Source: Crotalaria pallida
Lineage: Eukaryota; Streptophyta; Magnoliopsida; Fabales; Fabaceae
Direction: 5' to 3'
DNA: 64,000 nt
Assembly (NCBI GenBank): GCA_037953625.1
Contig: CM075649.1
Location: forward strand, 92,633,290-92,697,289
Below the pieces are notes generated by a model that saw nothing but the letters and a program-made list of their open reading frames with translations, was not told where the DNA came from and made no database searches. Position 1 is the stretch's first letter. Each line of letters begins with the position of its first letter. The translations under genes were made by a program, and so were the position numbers. Below are positions 34,285 through 45,134 of the stretch, one piece after another.

Positions 34285-35640
34285 TATTAAGGGTTTTGAT
34301 TTTTGGCCGTCATTTTATATTTTTAATGATAAGAAAGACCTCAATATTTTAATTATTTCCGTCTTTGAGGTATGGAAAAAATTTCCCGTCTTGAACTTGT
34401 CGGGAAAAGAAACCCTTGTATCAAGTGTGAAATGAAAAGGTATATTTTTTCCTAAAAAAAATATATCTTTCCGTTGATAAGAGACGGAAAGCACTCTTCT
34501 TCAGATATAAAATCGTTGTGCTTTTTATACTACTAAATAATACAAAGAGACATCAACTGCGTACAAATTAAAGTATATAGACATAAATATATATAAGAAG
34601 GTGCAGTTGAGACTAGTTTTGGCAATTAGGAGTTTAGGACACATATTCGTGGACCACGTCCCTGCAATTTTTCGTGGGCATGGGACATATTTTAGACTCA
34701 TTTATTAAATTATGCCCGTCTATGCCCGCCTGTTTTTTTTTCGGCATTTGCGGGCGGCCCGCAAGAGAATTTAAAAAAAAACTAATTTTTTTTAATTACT
34801 AATTCACTTTGACTATTAAAAAAAATAAAATAAAAAATTTCTCTAATATAAGATATTAAAACCTTCTATTACATACATCAATGCATTAGTATATATAATG
34901 CACATCACCGCCTGCTACAGATATGCCTGCAGCATTTATGCTGTGTTTGATTCCGCGTTTGGAACCCTCTAAACGCACGGTAGCTGAGAAGCTTCCTCAC
35001 TGAGCTTATGCGTTTGGCGGTGGGTAAACGCTGACACAAACACACGCTTAGTCACTCAAGTAATAAACATCAAACCAATTACTACTTGCTATCGTTCAAG
35101 TAATCAATATGAATATTAAAACAAACTCTTTGTTCATCTTGTTTTTTTCTCCTACTTCTAATCTTTTTTTATATCATTTAATTGATTATTGAGATTAATT
35201 ATATTAAAGATTTTTTTGGGATATTCATATTCTAAAATCAAAATTCAAATAATATGTGTTTGGGGGCCAAAAAATTTGATGGGCGGGCTGCGGACCATTT
35301 GCGGGCGCTTTGCCCGCCCGCCCGCCTAATTGTCAATACTAGTTGAGACCAAATTTGAATAAGGGTGCTTTCCATCTCTTATTTGATAGAATGATATATA
35401 TATTTTTTGAACAGTATACTTTTTCGTCTCATACTCTGAAAAGCTTTTATATATATATATATATATATATTTTGTTTTCAACAAGTTTAAGATGAAAAAG
35501 TCTTGCGGCACCTCAAAGACGAAAATAATTAAAACGCTAAGGTCATTTTGGTTATTGAAAATATAAAATAAGCACCAAAAATTTGAATATAGGGGAAAAA
35601 AATCAAACCCCGTTATTAAAGGGGTTCTCGATCTTAACCT
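34285..35640. mobile_element. Foldback element with about 300-bp arms, split by a hAT MITE (copy 1)
   Basis: The left arm (about 34285-34605) and the right arm (about 35350-35640) are inverted copies: GGTTTTGATTTTTGG, ATTTTAATTATTTCCGTCTT and GAACTTG in one arm correspond to the reverse complement of the other, with roughly 75-80% identity by eye. The loop is occupied by the hAT MITE at 34614-35341. End points are approximate and no target duplication was identified. The short frame at 35326-35730 is inside the right arm and is not a gene. Confidence 0.65.
34614..35341. mobile_element. hAT-superfamily MITE (copy 1)
   Basis: 728 bp with inverted ends TAGTTTTGGCAATTAGG and (reverse strand) TAGTATTGACAATTAGG, and a perfect 8-bp flanking duplication GTTGAGAC (34606-34613 and 35342-35349), diagnostic of hAT transposition. 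Subterminal GC-rich blocks (GCGGGCGGCCCGC on the left, CGCCCGCCCGCC on the right) are inverted relative to each other. No transposase. Confidence 0.85.
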
Positions 35641-35881
35641 AAGCATATAAAAATAATTAAGTTTTTTTTGAAATAATAAAGAAATCATGTTTTTAAACTT
35701 TTTTAAATTTTGATTTCCCTTAAAATTCATTTATTAATAGGTGTTTATCCTTAGTCTTAAGGACTAAGGTTAAGAAATTCCTTATTAAATAGCTTAATTT
35801 ATCTTATAGGAAGGATATCTTTTCCTAAGAAATGAGAAGCATAATAATGACTACATTTGAGAAGTGTAGATATCCTAGGTG

Positions 35882-36511
35882 TGTAACACCCCTAATTTTC
35901 ATCTCCCAAATAACCAAGATATTAATGATAACAATTATTTTATAATTGATTTATATTAGTTTTGAAGGTTTTAGTTTTTGTACATTATGTGTTTTAATAT
36001 ATAAAAATATGAGATATATTTTTATATGGTTATTTTGTACAAAAATGTGAATATTGTAACTTAGTCCTTGGGGTTGGGACCTAATTGCAATATTAAAAGG
36101 GTTTTCGAAGAAAGAGTAATTAAATTATTAATTTTTGAATTTTATCAGTATGTAACCGGTTAGAAGGGCTCTGTAACCGGTTACGCGATGAACTCAGAAA
36201 CTGGGTTAGTGGATTTTGATGAGTAATCACCCAATTAATCCAGAAATTGCCACGAATCCCACTCAAATCACGCTGAGGAACGCGTGTCGCCTTGCATGTT
36301 GTTTGAATTCATCTATAAAAGGCTTGGATTGAGATCTGAATCAAGGTTTTGTGAGTGTTGATTGGGAAATCCTTGTTCTAGGGTTCTTGATTCGTCTTGT
36401 GCGATTCTCCTTCTGTGTTGAGAGTTAGAAAACGAGTGATACACTGTTACAAAGCTCACATCAAGGGCTTTGTATAGATATAAAGTTTGTGAGCTGAGAG
36501 TTCCTGGAGTT
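35882..36511 (+). repeat. LTR G, truncated copy within duplication unit 1
   Basis: Starts TGTAACACCCC at 35882 and matches 38918-39547. It has a TATA box (TATAAAA at 36314-36320) and a pair of TAACCGGTTA palindromes with ACCGGT at 36155 and 36176. It breaks off where the duplicated unit ends. Confidence 0.88.
36155..36181. promoter_or_regulatory. Paired ACCGGT palindromes upstream of the TATA box in LTR G
   Basis: ACCGGT at 36155-36160 and 36176-36181 within GTAACCGGTTA, 21 bp apart, 270-300 bp into the LTR and about 135-160 bp before TATAAAA. The second LTR start has the same pair near 39191 and 39212. Further pairs, also 21 bp apart, are at 40279/40300 and 62774/62795. Confidence 0.85.
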
Positions 36512-36644
36512 CATCTAACTTAAAGATCTGTCGTATGGTCTTTCTTGCGAAAGATTGTATCAAAAAGGGATGATTTTGTTATTAATGGTTTGAATATTAG
36601 GATTGATCACCCTAATGTCTCAAGCTGTTAAGGAATGAAGGCAT
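36512..36644. other. 133-bp filler between the duplicated units
   Basis: Unique in this window. It is not part of LTR G as seen at 39548 onward, nor of the sequence upstream of unit 1, so it was either inserted during the duplication or is the remains of a longer original unit. Confidence 0.7.
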
Positions 36645-36719
36645 ACAAATAATTGTCATTAAATAAATATAATATAACCTATAACCTCAATAGTTAAGAT
36701 TATTACATAATAATATTTA

Positions 36720-37225
36720 GGCTTAATTTTACTTTTGGTTCCCTAATTTTAATAATTTGGCGATTTTGATTTCTCTACTTTTAATTTGGTCAATTTAAGC
36801 ACTCAATTTTCAATTTGTGCCAATTTTGGCCCTTCGTTTATACCGACGTTAACAGCGTTGACTTGCCTCACGGAAGAAAATGTGTCTACACCCTATTTTC
36901 CGACGTGGATTATTTTTTAAATTAATAACTTAGAAATAAAAAAATTAAACAAAAGAACAGTGAATAACATATGTTCTTTTACTGCTCTTAACTCGAAAAG
37001 AAGTCAATTAAGGGAGTTGTATGTTATTTAATGTTATTTTAATTTATTTTTTATTTTTCAAAATTATTAATTAAAAATATAATCCATGTAAGAAAACAGG
37101 GTGCAGCCCATGTCTTTCCGGGAGACAAGTCAGCACCGTTAGAGGGACCAAAATCGTCACAAATTGAAAATTGGGGAATTAAATTGGCCAAATTGAAAGT
37201 AGGGGACCAAAAGGGCAATTAAGCC
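36720..37225. mobile_element. Mutator-type MITE (copy 2)
   Basis: Duplicate of 33683-34188 with the same inverted ends and near-matching 9-bp flanks, carried by the tandem duplication rather than by a second transposition. Confidence 0.75.
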
Positions 37226-37649
37226 TTATATTTATCTATATTTGATAATGAATTAATATTATTATTTTTTTAATAAATGTGTGTTATGTTTTTGGCTGAT
37301 TACAAAAGTGAAAGTATAAATTATTAAGGGTTTTGATTTTTGGCCGTCATTTTATATTTTTAATGATAAGAAAGACCTCAATATTTTAATTATTTCCGTC
37401 TTTGAGGTATGGAAAAAATTTCCCGTCTTGAACTTGTCGGGAAAAGAAACCCTTGTATCAAGTGTGAAATGAAAAGGTATATTTTTCCTAAAAAAAATAT
37501 ATCTTTCCGTTGATAAGAGACGGAAAGCACTCTTCTTCAGATATACAATCGTTGTGCTTTTTATACTACTAAATAATACAAAGAGACATCAACTGCGTAC
37601 AAATTAAAGTATATAGACATAAATATATATAAGAAGGTGCAGTTGAGAC

Positions 37650-38377
37650 TAGTTTTGGCAATTAGGAGTTTAGGACACATATTCGTGGACCACGTCCCTG
37701 CAATTTTTCGTGGGCATGGGACAAATTTTAGACTCATTTATTAAATTATGCCCGTCTATGCCCGCCTGTTTTTTTTTCGGCATTTGCGGGCGGCCCGCAA
37801 GAGAATTTAAAAAAAAACTAATTTTTTTTAATTACTAATTCACTTTGACTATTAAAAAAAATAAAATAAAAAATTTCTCTAATATAAGATATTAAAACCT
37901 TCTATTACATACATCAATGCATTAGTATATATAATGCACATCATCGCCTGCTACAGATATGCCTACAGCATTTATGCTGTGTTTGATTCCGCGTTTGGAA
38001 CCCTCTAAACGCACGGTAGCTGAGAAGCTTCCTCACTGAGCTTATGCGTTTGGCGGTGGGTAAACGCTGACACAAACACACGCTTAGTCACTCAAGTAAT
38101 AAACATCAAACCAATTACTACTTGCTATCGTTCAAGTAATCAATATGAATATTAAAACAAACTCTTTGTTCATCTTGTTTTTTTCTCCTACTTCTAATCT
38201 TTTTTTATATCATTTAATTGATTATTGAGATTAATTATATTAAAGATTTTTTTGGGATATTCATATTGTAAAATCAAAATTCAAATAATATGTGTTTGGG
38301 GGCCAAAAAATTTGATGGGCGGGCTGCAGACCATTTGCGGGCGCTTTGCCCGCCCGCCCGCCTAATTGTCAATACTA
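37650..38377. mobile_element. hAT MITE (copy 2) inside the foldback element (copy 2)
   Basis: Duplicate of 34614-35341, 728 bp, again flanked by GTTGAGAC (37642-37649 and 38378-38385). The surrounding foldback arms are also duplicated (about 37321-37640 and 38386-38675). Confidence 0.85.
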
Positions 38378-38917
38378 GTTGAGACCAAATTTGAATAAGG
38401 GTGCTTTTCATCTCTTATTTGATAGAATGATATATATATTTTTTGAACAGTATACTTTTTCGTCTCATACTCTGAAAAGCTTTTATATATATATATATAT
38501 ATATATTTTGTTTTCAACAAGTTTAAGATGAAAAAGTCTTGCGGCACCTCAAAGACGAAAATAATTAAAACGCTAAGGTCATTTTGGTTATTGAAAATAT
38601 AAAATAAGCACCAAAAATTTGAATATAGGGGAAAAAAATAAAACCCCGTTATTAAAGGGGTTCTCGATCTTAACCTAAGCATATAAAAATAATTAAGTTT
38701 TTTTTTAAATAATAAAGAAATCATGTTTTTAAACTTTTTTAAATTTTGATTTCCCTTAAAATTCATTTATTAATAGGTGTTTATCCTTAGTCTTAAGGAC
38801 TAAGGTTAAGAAATTCCTTATTAAATAGCTTAATTTATCTTATAGGAAGGATATCTTTTCCTAAGAAATGAGAAGCATAATAATGACTACATTTGAGAAG
38901 TGTAGATATCCTAGGTG

Positions 38918-40516
38918 TGTAACACCCCTAATTTTCATCTCCCAAATAACCAAGATATTAATGATAACAATTATTTTATAATTGATTTATATTAGTTTTG
39001 AAGGTTTTAGTTTTTGTACATTATGTGTTTTAATATATAAAAATATGAGATATATTTTTATATGGTTATTTTGTACAAAAATGTGAATATTGTAATTTAG
39101 TCCTTGGGGTTGGGACCTAATTGCAATATTAAAAGGGTTTTCGAAGAAAGAGTAATTAAATTATTAATTTTTGAATTTTATCAGTATGTAACCGGTTAGA
39201 AGGGCTCTGTAACCGGTTACGCGATGAACTCAGAAACTGGGTTAGTGGATTTTGATGAGTAATCACCCAATTAATCCAGAAATTGCCACGAATCCCACTC
39301 AAATCACGCTGAGGAACGCGTGTCGCCTTGCATGTTGTTTGAATTCATCTATAAAAGGCTTGGATTGAGATCTGAATCAAGGTTTTGTGAGTGTTGATTG
39401 GGAAATCCTTGTTCTAGGGTTCTTGATTCGTCTTGTGCGATTCTCCTTCTGTGTTGAGAGTTAGAAAACGAGTGATACACTGTTACAAAGCTCACATCAA
39501 GGGCTTTGTATAGATATAAAGTTTGTGAGCTGAGAGTTCCTGGAGTTTGAGAACGAAGCTTGCCAAGTTGAGGTCTTGGTGCTGTCAAACCTCAGCTTCT
39601 GGTTTCTGGAGCTGACTTTGAAGCTCGATTTTGGTAAGCACACAAACCCTTTTGGTTTCAAATTTGTTCCTACCTCTAGTGCATGTTGCAGAGAATTCAA
39701 TTTGACCATTTTCCCTAATTCTTAATTTGGTTTTGTATGTCAAAATCCCTGGTGTTTGAACCCTGTTGCTGAAAATCGTGGCTAAGGGCAGAACTGAGGA
39801 TTCTTGTGGAATTTGTGGATTTTTCTTCAATCTCAGTGTATTGACTCATCAAACACTATCCTAAGGTGAGGGAGAAGTTTACCTTATACTAGATTGAGAC
39901 TAAAATCAAGTGTTTTAGGATATTATTCAACAAGGACTCAAAAGGGCATTATGTGTAAAGGTCAAAGAGGCTTGGAGGCCAATTTATAGCTCAATTCTGT
40001 TTTGAGCAGTTTTGATTTGATGCATGCAAGTGATTTTGATGCTTGAATCATGATCTAAGTGCTTTTCATGAGTTGTGTGGTATTAAATTGTGTTTATGTG
40101 GGTTTTATGCAATTTTATACTCTAAGTTGAATGCATGCAAATGAAATATGTTCCTGTGGTTGAACATGTTTAAATTAAGGTATGTGAACTCTATTGAGTG
40201 TTGAAATTGGTTAGATTTGAGTATTAAAAAGAATGGTATGTAAAACCTCATTTTTCAGTGTACAGACTGCATAATCTAACCGGTTATTCGATATTTGTAA
40301 CCGGTTAGATACTGTGAAATTTCAAAGAAAATGAATTTCTGAAATTGGTTCTGTGTTCTTACCATTTTTACTCAAATCAATACTTTAATTTCACTTGAAC
40401 TCAATCTGAAAATATGTTGATACATACTATTTGGTTCAGATTGAATTTGAGGAGTTACTACCTTAAGGTTTTGAGATAATTTCAAGAGGAAATTATGCTC
40501 CATTGGGAATGGATTG
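38918..40516 (+). repeat. LTR G, left part (interrupted by element I)
   Basis: Starts TGTAACACCCC; TATA box TATAAAA near 39350; splice-donor-like GGTAAGC at 39633; paired ACCGGT palindromes near 39191/39212 and at 40279/40300. Interrupted at the GATTG target duplication (40512-40516); it resumes at 62635. LTR G is at least 2.96 kb and runs out of the window, so the element body is not visible. It is collinear with LTR H: TTAGTCC(T/C)TGG and TTGGGACCTA at about 200 bp, dyad pair at about 270-290, TATA at about 430 and donor at about 700. Confidence 0.8.
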
Positions 40517-41036
40517 TGTGGTAGACCGACCCTCGGTCTACCCTTAGTATACTCGGTCGACCAGATTACCCTATCTGATAGGTCACGCCATATCAGGCCG
40601 AGCGATTGTCCTAGGACCCATCCTAGGACCTCAGGACCGACTAGATGGGGTTTACCCCCCGAGGAGTCCGAGCTAGGGGCGCGTGAGCCTAACTTGCCAA
40701 CAGGGATAAGATTCTCTACTACAGGATAAGGATGAATGACTCATCCTACATCCTAAATGGGACACGTCAGCTGCCTTGCTGGCCCTCCGTACAGGCCCAC
40801 AAGGTACAATGCCACCCCTATAAATAGCTGTCTCCAGCAAGGGGCTCTGGTACGTTCTCTCTCTCCCTAATTGCACATCTGCACACACTGTGATTAGGGA
40901 AACCCTAGTTGTCCCAACTGGACCTCTAGCATACCTAAACAATAATACACTAACCTCAGTCCATCCACTAGTTCTTGGGTCTCTCTATACCTTTGAGCTA
41001 GGGGTGCATCTGATACACCGTGTCCTTGACACGACA
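40517..41036 (+). repeat. Element I 5' LTR
   Basis: Starts TGTGGTAGACC, ends GACACGACA. A TATA box, CTATAAATAG, lies at 40818-40827. The first 120 bp hold several dyads: TAGACCGA-CCC-TCGGTCTA (40522-40540), AGTATACT, GGTCGACC (40555-40562), CCTAT-CTG-ATAGG (40570-40582) and GTCCTAGGAC (40608-40617). Confidence 0.92.
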
Positions 41037-41037
41037 T

Positions 41038-41055
41038 TGGCGCCGTCTGTGGGGA
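41038..41055 (+). other. Element I primer-binding site
   Basis: TGGCGCCGTCTGTGGGGA one base after the LTR, matching the tRNA-Asp 3' end over its first nine bases. Identical to that of element B. Confidence 0.87.
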
Positions 41056-41084
41056 ACTGATAAACTGTTACCCCCACTCAAAAA

Positions 41085-42770
41085 ATGGTAAACCCACGTG
41101 GAAACGCCGCAAACAGCTCGCGCAACGCAAACCACCAGACCGGAAGGAACCGCCAGAGACTGGAAGAAGGCAGCGCTGACAATGGAAGAGATCTGGAAGG
41201 AAGAAATCCTCCCCACCAAAGCATGCCTTCGGTGAGACTGAAAATTCCATCCCGCAGCCACCACTCAGTACCAGCCCGAACTCACAGTGGTCCATACACC
41301 GTTCATTCTAGGCAAACAAACCCCAATCCCCCCAATCATGTAACAAACCACAGCTCCGGCCGCTCATTCGATGCTCGTGTCTCCGGTGAAGAGAGGGGAC
41401 ACTCCCAAGGCCGAAGGGAAACCCAGCTTGAAGAAATAATCAAACAACAAGCCCAAATGTTGGAGCAGCAGGGAAGGGCCATAGCAGAGCTCCAGCAGAT
41501 CCACATGCAGGCGGTTGCTGCACGGGCAGTAGAAAGGACCCCGGTAACCATACCAGCCCAGGATCCTCAAGGCCCCATCGCCCTTCCCCCACCACCTCCG
41601 ATAAATCAACCCCTTGTAGCCAATTATGAGACCGATGATAGCGCTCACCCTGGCCACCCCTTCACTCCGCGAATCATGGCTTATGAGACACCCTCCGCAT
41701 TCCTCGGCCCCACCAGTGTAGCAAAATATAACGGGTTAACCGACCCCTTGGAACACATTTTATCTTTTGAAGGCGCTATGAACTTTTATGATGGAGGAGA
41801 CCTGATGAAGTGCCGAGCCTTTTCTATGACCCTGCAACCACTTGTTTTGAGATGGTACTCGGCCCTGCCTAGGAACTCTGTTAACTCCTGGGCAGAAATG
41901 AAGAGAGTTTTCCTGAACAGATATACTGCTAGCTGCGTCCAGCCAAAGTCCGACCACGCACTAGCAGGTGTCATGCAACAACCTGAAGAACCCTTGAGAG
42001 AGTATCTATCCCGTTTTCATTCCGAGGTAGGATCCGTCCCAAACCTTGAACCTAGCTTCTCGGTCTTCCTTTTCACTCAGGGACTTCGGAATGGAGACTT
42101 CAAAAACTCACTAGTGGGAAAACCGCCGAGGGATATGGCGGAGTTAAGACATCGCTCCACCAGGTTCATAAATTTGGAGGAATTCAGCAAATGGCAGAGA
42201 AACAGGGAAAGAGGTGAGCGGGGGGAACCTTCCTCTCAGGGAAAGTCAAGAAGAGATGACAGAAGAGATGACAGGAGGGAGGAACAAAGAAGAGGACCCA
42301 GAGGGGACAGAAGGTTCAGTGCTCCCCGAGCAAAATTCGAGCGTGTACACTCCCCTCACGGTCCCAAGAAGTCAGATACTGCAGGAAACAATGCAAACCG
42401 ACCTTCGAATGGTAGAAAGACCTCCCCCCTTAAAAAGAAGTCAGCGCCAAGACCGTTCCAAGTTTTGCTCGTATCATGGGGGATACGGGCATACTACAGA
42501 CGAGTGCACTTGGTTAAGGGACGTCATCGAGCAAATAATCAGAGATGGGAAGTTACAACAGTATGTCAGGGAGGCACTCAACCGACATGCTCGAAGAAGA
42601 ACCCCCTCCCCAGACAGAAACATCCGACCTCCAACCAGAGAAGCCAACCATAACACCAATCAGCAATCATCTGATCCACAAAGAGTAGCCATGGTGGAAG
42701 TAACTACAGACCAATCCCCGCAAAACCTTAGAGTCAACACCATAGCAGGAGGTTTCGCAGGGGGAGGAGA
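41085..42770 (+). pseudogene. gag: Element I Gag, one frameshift
   Basis: Starts MVNPRGNAAN at 41085, the first ATG after the primer-binding site. The N-terminal third is polar with a glutamine-rich helix (ETQLEEIIKQQAQMLEQQ). The retrotransposon Gag domain follows (DPLEHILSFEGAMNFYDGGD, LQPLVLRWYSALP, EPLREYLSRFHSEV). A one-base change near 42345 shifts the frame; the next frame continues with an Arg-rich segment and a divergent zinc-knuckle-like motif, CSYHGGYGHTTDEC, typical of Tat Gags. The two frames overlap at 42214-42653 and only together represent the protein. Confidence 0.88.
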
Positions 42771-43218
42771 AAAGAGAACCGACAGGAAAAAATACATCAA
42801 TCAAGTGCTCGCCGTCCATGACCATCCGATCCGGAAAAGAGCCACAAAAAGTATAACGATCTGTTTCTCTGATGAAGATCTAGAAGGGATCATCCCAGGT
42901 CACAACGACCCAATGGTCATTACTGCCCTGGTCGGCAACTATGAGGTTGCCATGATATTTGTCGATCAAGGCAGTTCGGCAGACATCATGTTCTTGAACC
43001 TTTTTGAAGCCCTAAAGTTAAACACTTCCGTCCTAACCCCATTCGAGGGAAAGTTGATCAGCTATACAGGGGACGCGGTGGTTCCTAAAGGACACATCCA
43101 GCTACCGGTAACACTTGGGAACCACCCCTCGGCGAGGACTGAGATAATCAAGTTTCTTGTGGTCGATTGCCCATCAGCATATAATGCTATCCTCGGCAGA
43201 ACATGCCTACAGGCTTTC
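42771..43218 (+). pseudogene. pol: Element I protease, N-terminal part (split by element H)
   Basis: Same frame as the second half of Gag. The aspartic protease motif is VDQGSSADIMFLN, then AYNAILGRTCLQAF near the end. H is inserted within the codons for that last stretch; the frame reads into LTR H and stops at 43296, which is not meaningful. The protein resumes at 55003 with GAVVSTVHLAMKFEG. Confidence 0.87.
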
Positions 43219-43934
43219 TGTGACACCCTTCTCAGATTACCCAAATATAAACTAATAAATATGCTTTTATATTGGATAATATATATGGACTTGTGAGTGT
43301 TAAGAAAATAGGTAACTAAAATTTTTCTTTTAAAGCGGGTGCACGAATCGTCACTTGAAAGTCTTGGAGAACAAAATCTATATTATCTCAAAATCATTGT
43401 ATCGAGTTCGGCGATTTCTAAAACCTTTTCGCAAATAGAGTAACATTCGATCTTTTAGAAAATATCTTTGTATCAAGTAGCTTAAGCTACCCTTGCTTTG
43501 TACGATAGAACTGATACCATTTATAGCCGAGCTCTTAAACAGATTAAATCAGAGTAAGCGGAAATTAGTGGACTATGCAACTGATAGAATATAAACATAG
43601 GTTTTCATAGATATAGAGAGTCATAAGTACATAGCCCATGAGTAAAGTCTCCAAGTTTCAAAATATACAAGTCCATCATCAGATCTATACAACAGTGTAA
43701 CTACAAGCTCTAGAGTGCTCCAAAAGTATATCTACACTATATATACATAACAAAATATATAGCTCTAGGAATAGTCACATAGATCTGGCAGCATCAGATG
43801 GAGTAGTAGTAGCAGTAGTAGTCTCCCAAAAGTAAAGTGAGTAAGGTAGTAGCATCGTCATCACAGCAGCAGCAGCAAATCTCGTCCACACACACCGGAT
43901 CCTCAGATCCACACCATACACCATATACATGTAC

Positions 43935-44408
43935 CTAGGGATCGTCGTCCCTCCAGTCACTCCCAGTAGAATGGACGACAGGCTCGCTCCCACTCTCGTC
44001 CTCCACCGGATCCTCCTCGATCTCATCCGAGGGAGAGTGTACCCTATCACTGGGTACCGGGTCAGGTGATGGTGAAACCCTGACTGGGCTCCTCGGATCA
44101 GATAGGGGAGTCTCCTCGCGGACGACTCTCGAAGTAAAAGGGTGAGAGCGGGTAGGTCGAAAACGAAAACTATGGTAAGAGCGAGCTGGTCGCGTGGGAG
44201 GTGGTCCATGGTAAGTGTAAAACGGGGGTACATGCATAGTGTATATGATGGGAATCCTAAACCTACGAGGACGAAATCGCATCAGCGGGTTCGGGTGATA
44301 GAAGGTAATCTCTACCTCCCCCTCAAACACCGCGCGATGGTCCTCATAGATCCATATGCCACTAGGAAGTGGCCGGATCTCGATGCAAGCAATGTAGCGA
44401 GACATCAC
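43935..44408 (-). CDS. ORF inside LTR H (copy in 3' LTR), unknown function
   Basis: 157 codons in the same direction as gag-pol, about 2.4 kb into the LTR and downstream of its TATA-like box. Starts MMSRYIACIE; the N-terminal half is rich in aromatic and Pro residues, a central Arg/Pro/Ser-rich part follows, and the C-terminal 40 residues are strongly acidic (DEIEEDPVEDESGSEP). I recognise no family. The other LTR copy (52152-52625) differs by one residue (Asp versus Gly) and one silent change visible. A second frame overlaps it (43775-44233). Identity of the two copies is expected from LTR duplication and does not by itself show selection; it could be a chance frame in GC-richer DNA. Confidence 0.35.
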   Translation of the reverse strand: MMSRYIACIEIRPLPSGIWIYEDHRAVFEGEVEITFYHPNPLMRFRPRRFRIPIIYTMHVPPFYTYHGPPPTRPARSYHSFRFRPTRSHPFTSRVVREETPLSDPRSPVRVSPSPDPVPSDRVHSPSDEIEEDPVEDESGSEPVVHSTGSDWRDDDP

Positions 44409-44660
44409 CTACAAGGGCATAGGGGTAAGCAATTCTATACACATAATCAATAGAGAATAAATTATGCAACATAAATATGTAACATGCATCAATTAATATC
44501 AATCACACTTAACACTTAGCAAGTAGGTTATGACATAGAATGTTCACACTTAATTCAGTCATAACAGTTTATTTGAATGAATGGCATGATGCATGACTTT
44601 AGCTCTCAAGCCTATCTCCATCATAATACTATGTCACTCTCTGACGTCCAACCCTGACAA

Positions 44661-44925
44661 CCCAGCACTCAACAGTGCGTTGTATTCCTAGGTATACAAC
44701 CATTCGTACATTCACCTAGAATGTACACGACAAGCTTGGTATCCATGCCACCCGAGCATATCCCGTCATCCAAACGGATCGTCATCCAAACGATATATCC
44801 ATATCGGCATCCACTAAGCCGACCACGTCAACGACGTGTCATCAAGCAAGCGTATTGGCACTCCCAGAGGCCCTCCACATGTTTAACAAACATGAAATAC
44901 GTCCTACCATCCAAACTCCAGGATG
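44661..44925. promoter_or_regulatory. Series of small dyads with constant ATCCA centre in LTR H
   Basis: ATCCA occurs at 44741, 44768, 44784, 44797, 44809 and 44909, each time between complementary arms that differ in sequence: CCGT/ACGG, ATCGT/ACGAT, CGATAT/ATATCG, CGGC/GCCG, TCCT/AGGA. Nearby are CACGTC-AAC-GACGTG (44824-44838), ATGTTT-AAC-AAACAT (44879-44893) and GCACT-CAAC-AGTGC (44665-44678). The same region exists in the other LTR (about 52878-53142). Confidence 0.6.
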
Positions 44926-45134
44926 AATGCAATTTATCTTTTAGACTTAAGGAAAGTTGATTAATACTTTACAAGCCACCTAGGCTTATTTCCTTTATCA
45001 CAAAGGACCGTCACCAAACGATCTTTTTGTATTAATCAATTTCTTTAAGTCTTAATCCCTTGGACTATTCTCAATAATTCATTAATTATTTGACTTAGAA
45101 TTGAAAATGATGTTTTCAAGTTCTGGGCAATTTA

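Larger units (their letters stand above)
33608..36511 (+). repeat. 2.9-kb tandem duplication, unit 1
   Basis: 2904 bp repeated in direct orientation at 36645-39547 with 133 bp between the copies. I count roughly a dozen to fifteen differences (for example AAAAGTGTG/AAATGTGTG, CACCGCC/CATCGCC, GCTGCGG/GCTGCAG), about 99.5% identity. It contains a MULE-type MITE, a foldback element with a hAT MITE inside it, a host-like segment and the first 630 bp of LTR G, so the copy breaks off within that LTR. Confidence 0.93.
36645..39547 (+). repeat. 2.9-kb tandem duplication, unit 2
   Basis: 2903 bp; direct copy of 33608-36511 with the same internal order. Its last 630 bp are the true start of LTR G, which continues past 39547. 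The shared stretch starts at ACAAATAATTGTC and ends at CTGGAGTT in both copies. Confidence 0.93.

Noticed and set aside
41068..41657. Minus-strand frames opposite element I gag
   Set aside because: They are shadows of the Gag coding frame.
43775..44233. 152-codon frame overlapping the LTR H frame
   Set aside because: Both visible differences between the two LTR copies change its residues, and it overlaps a better candidate.
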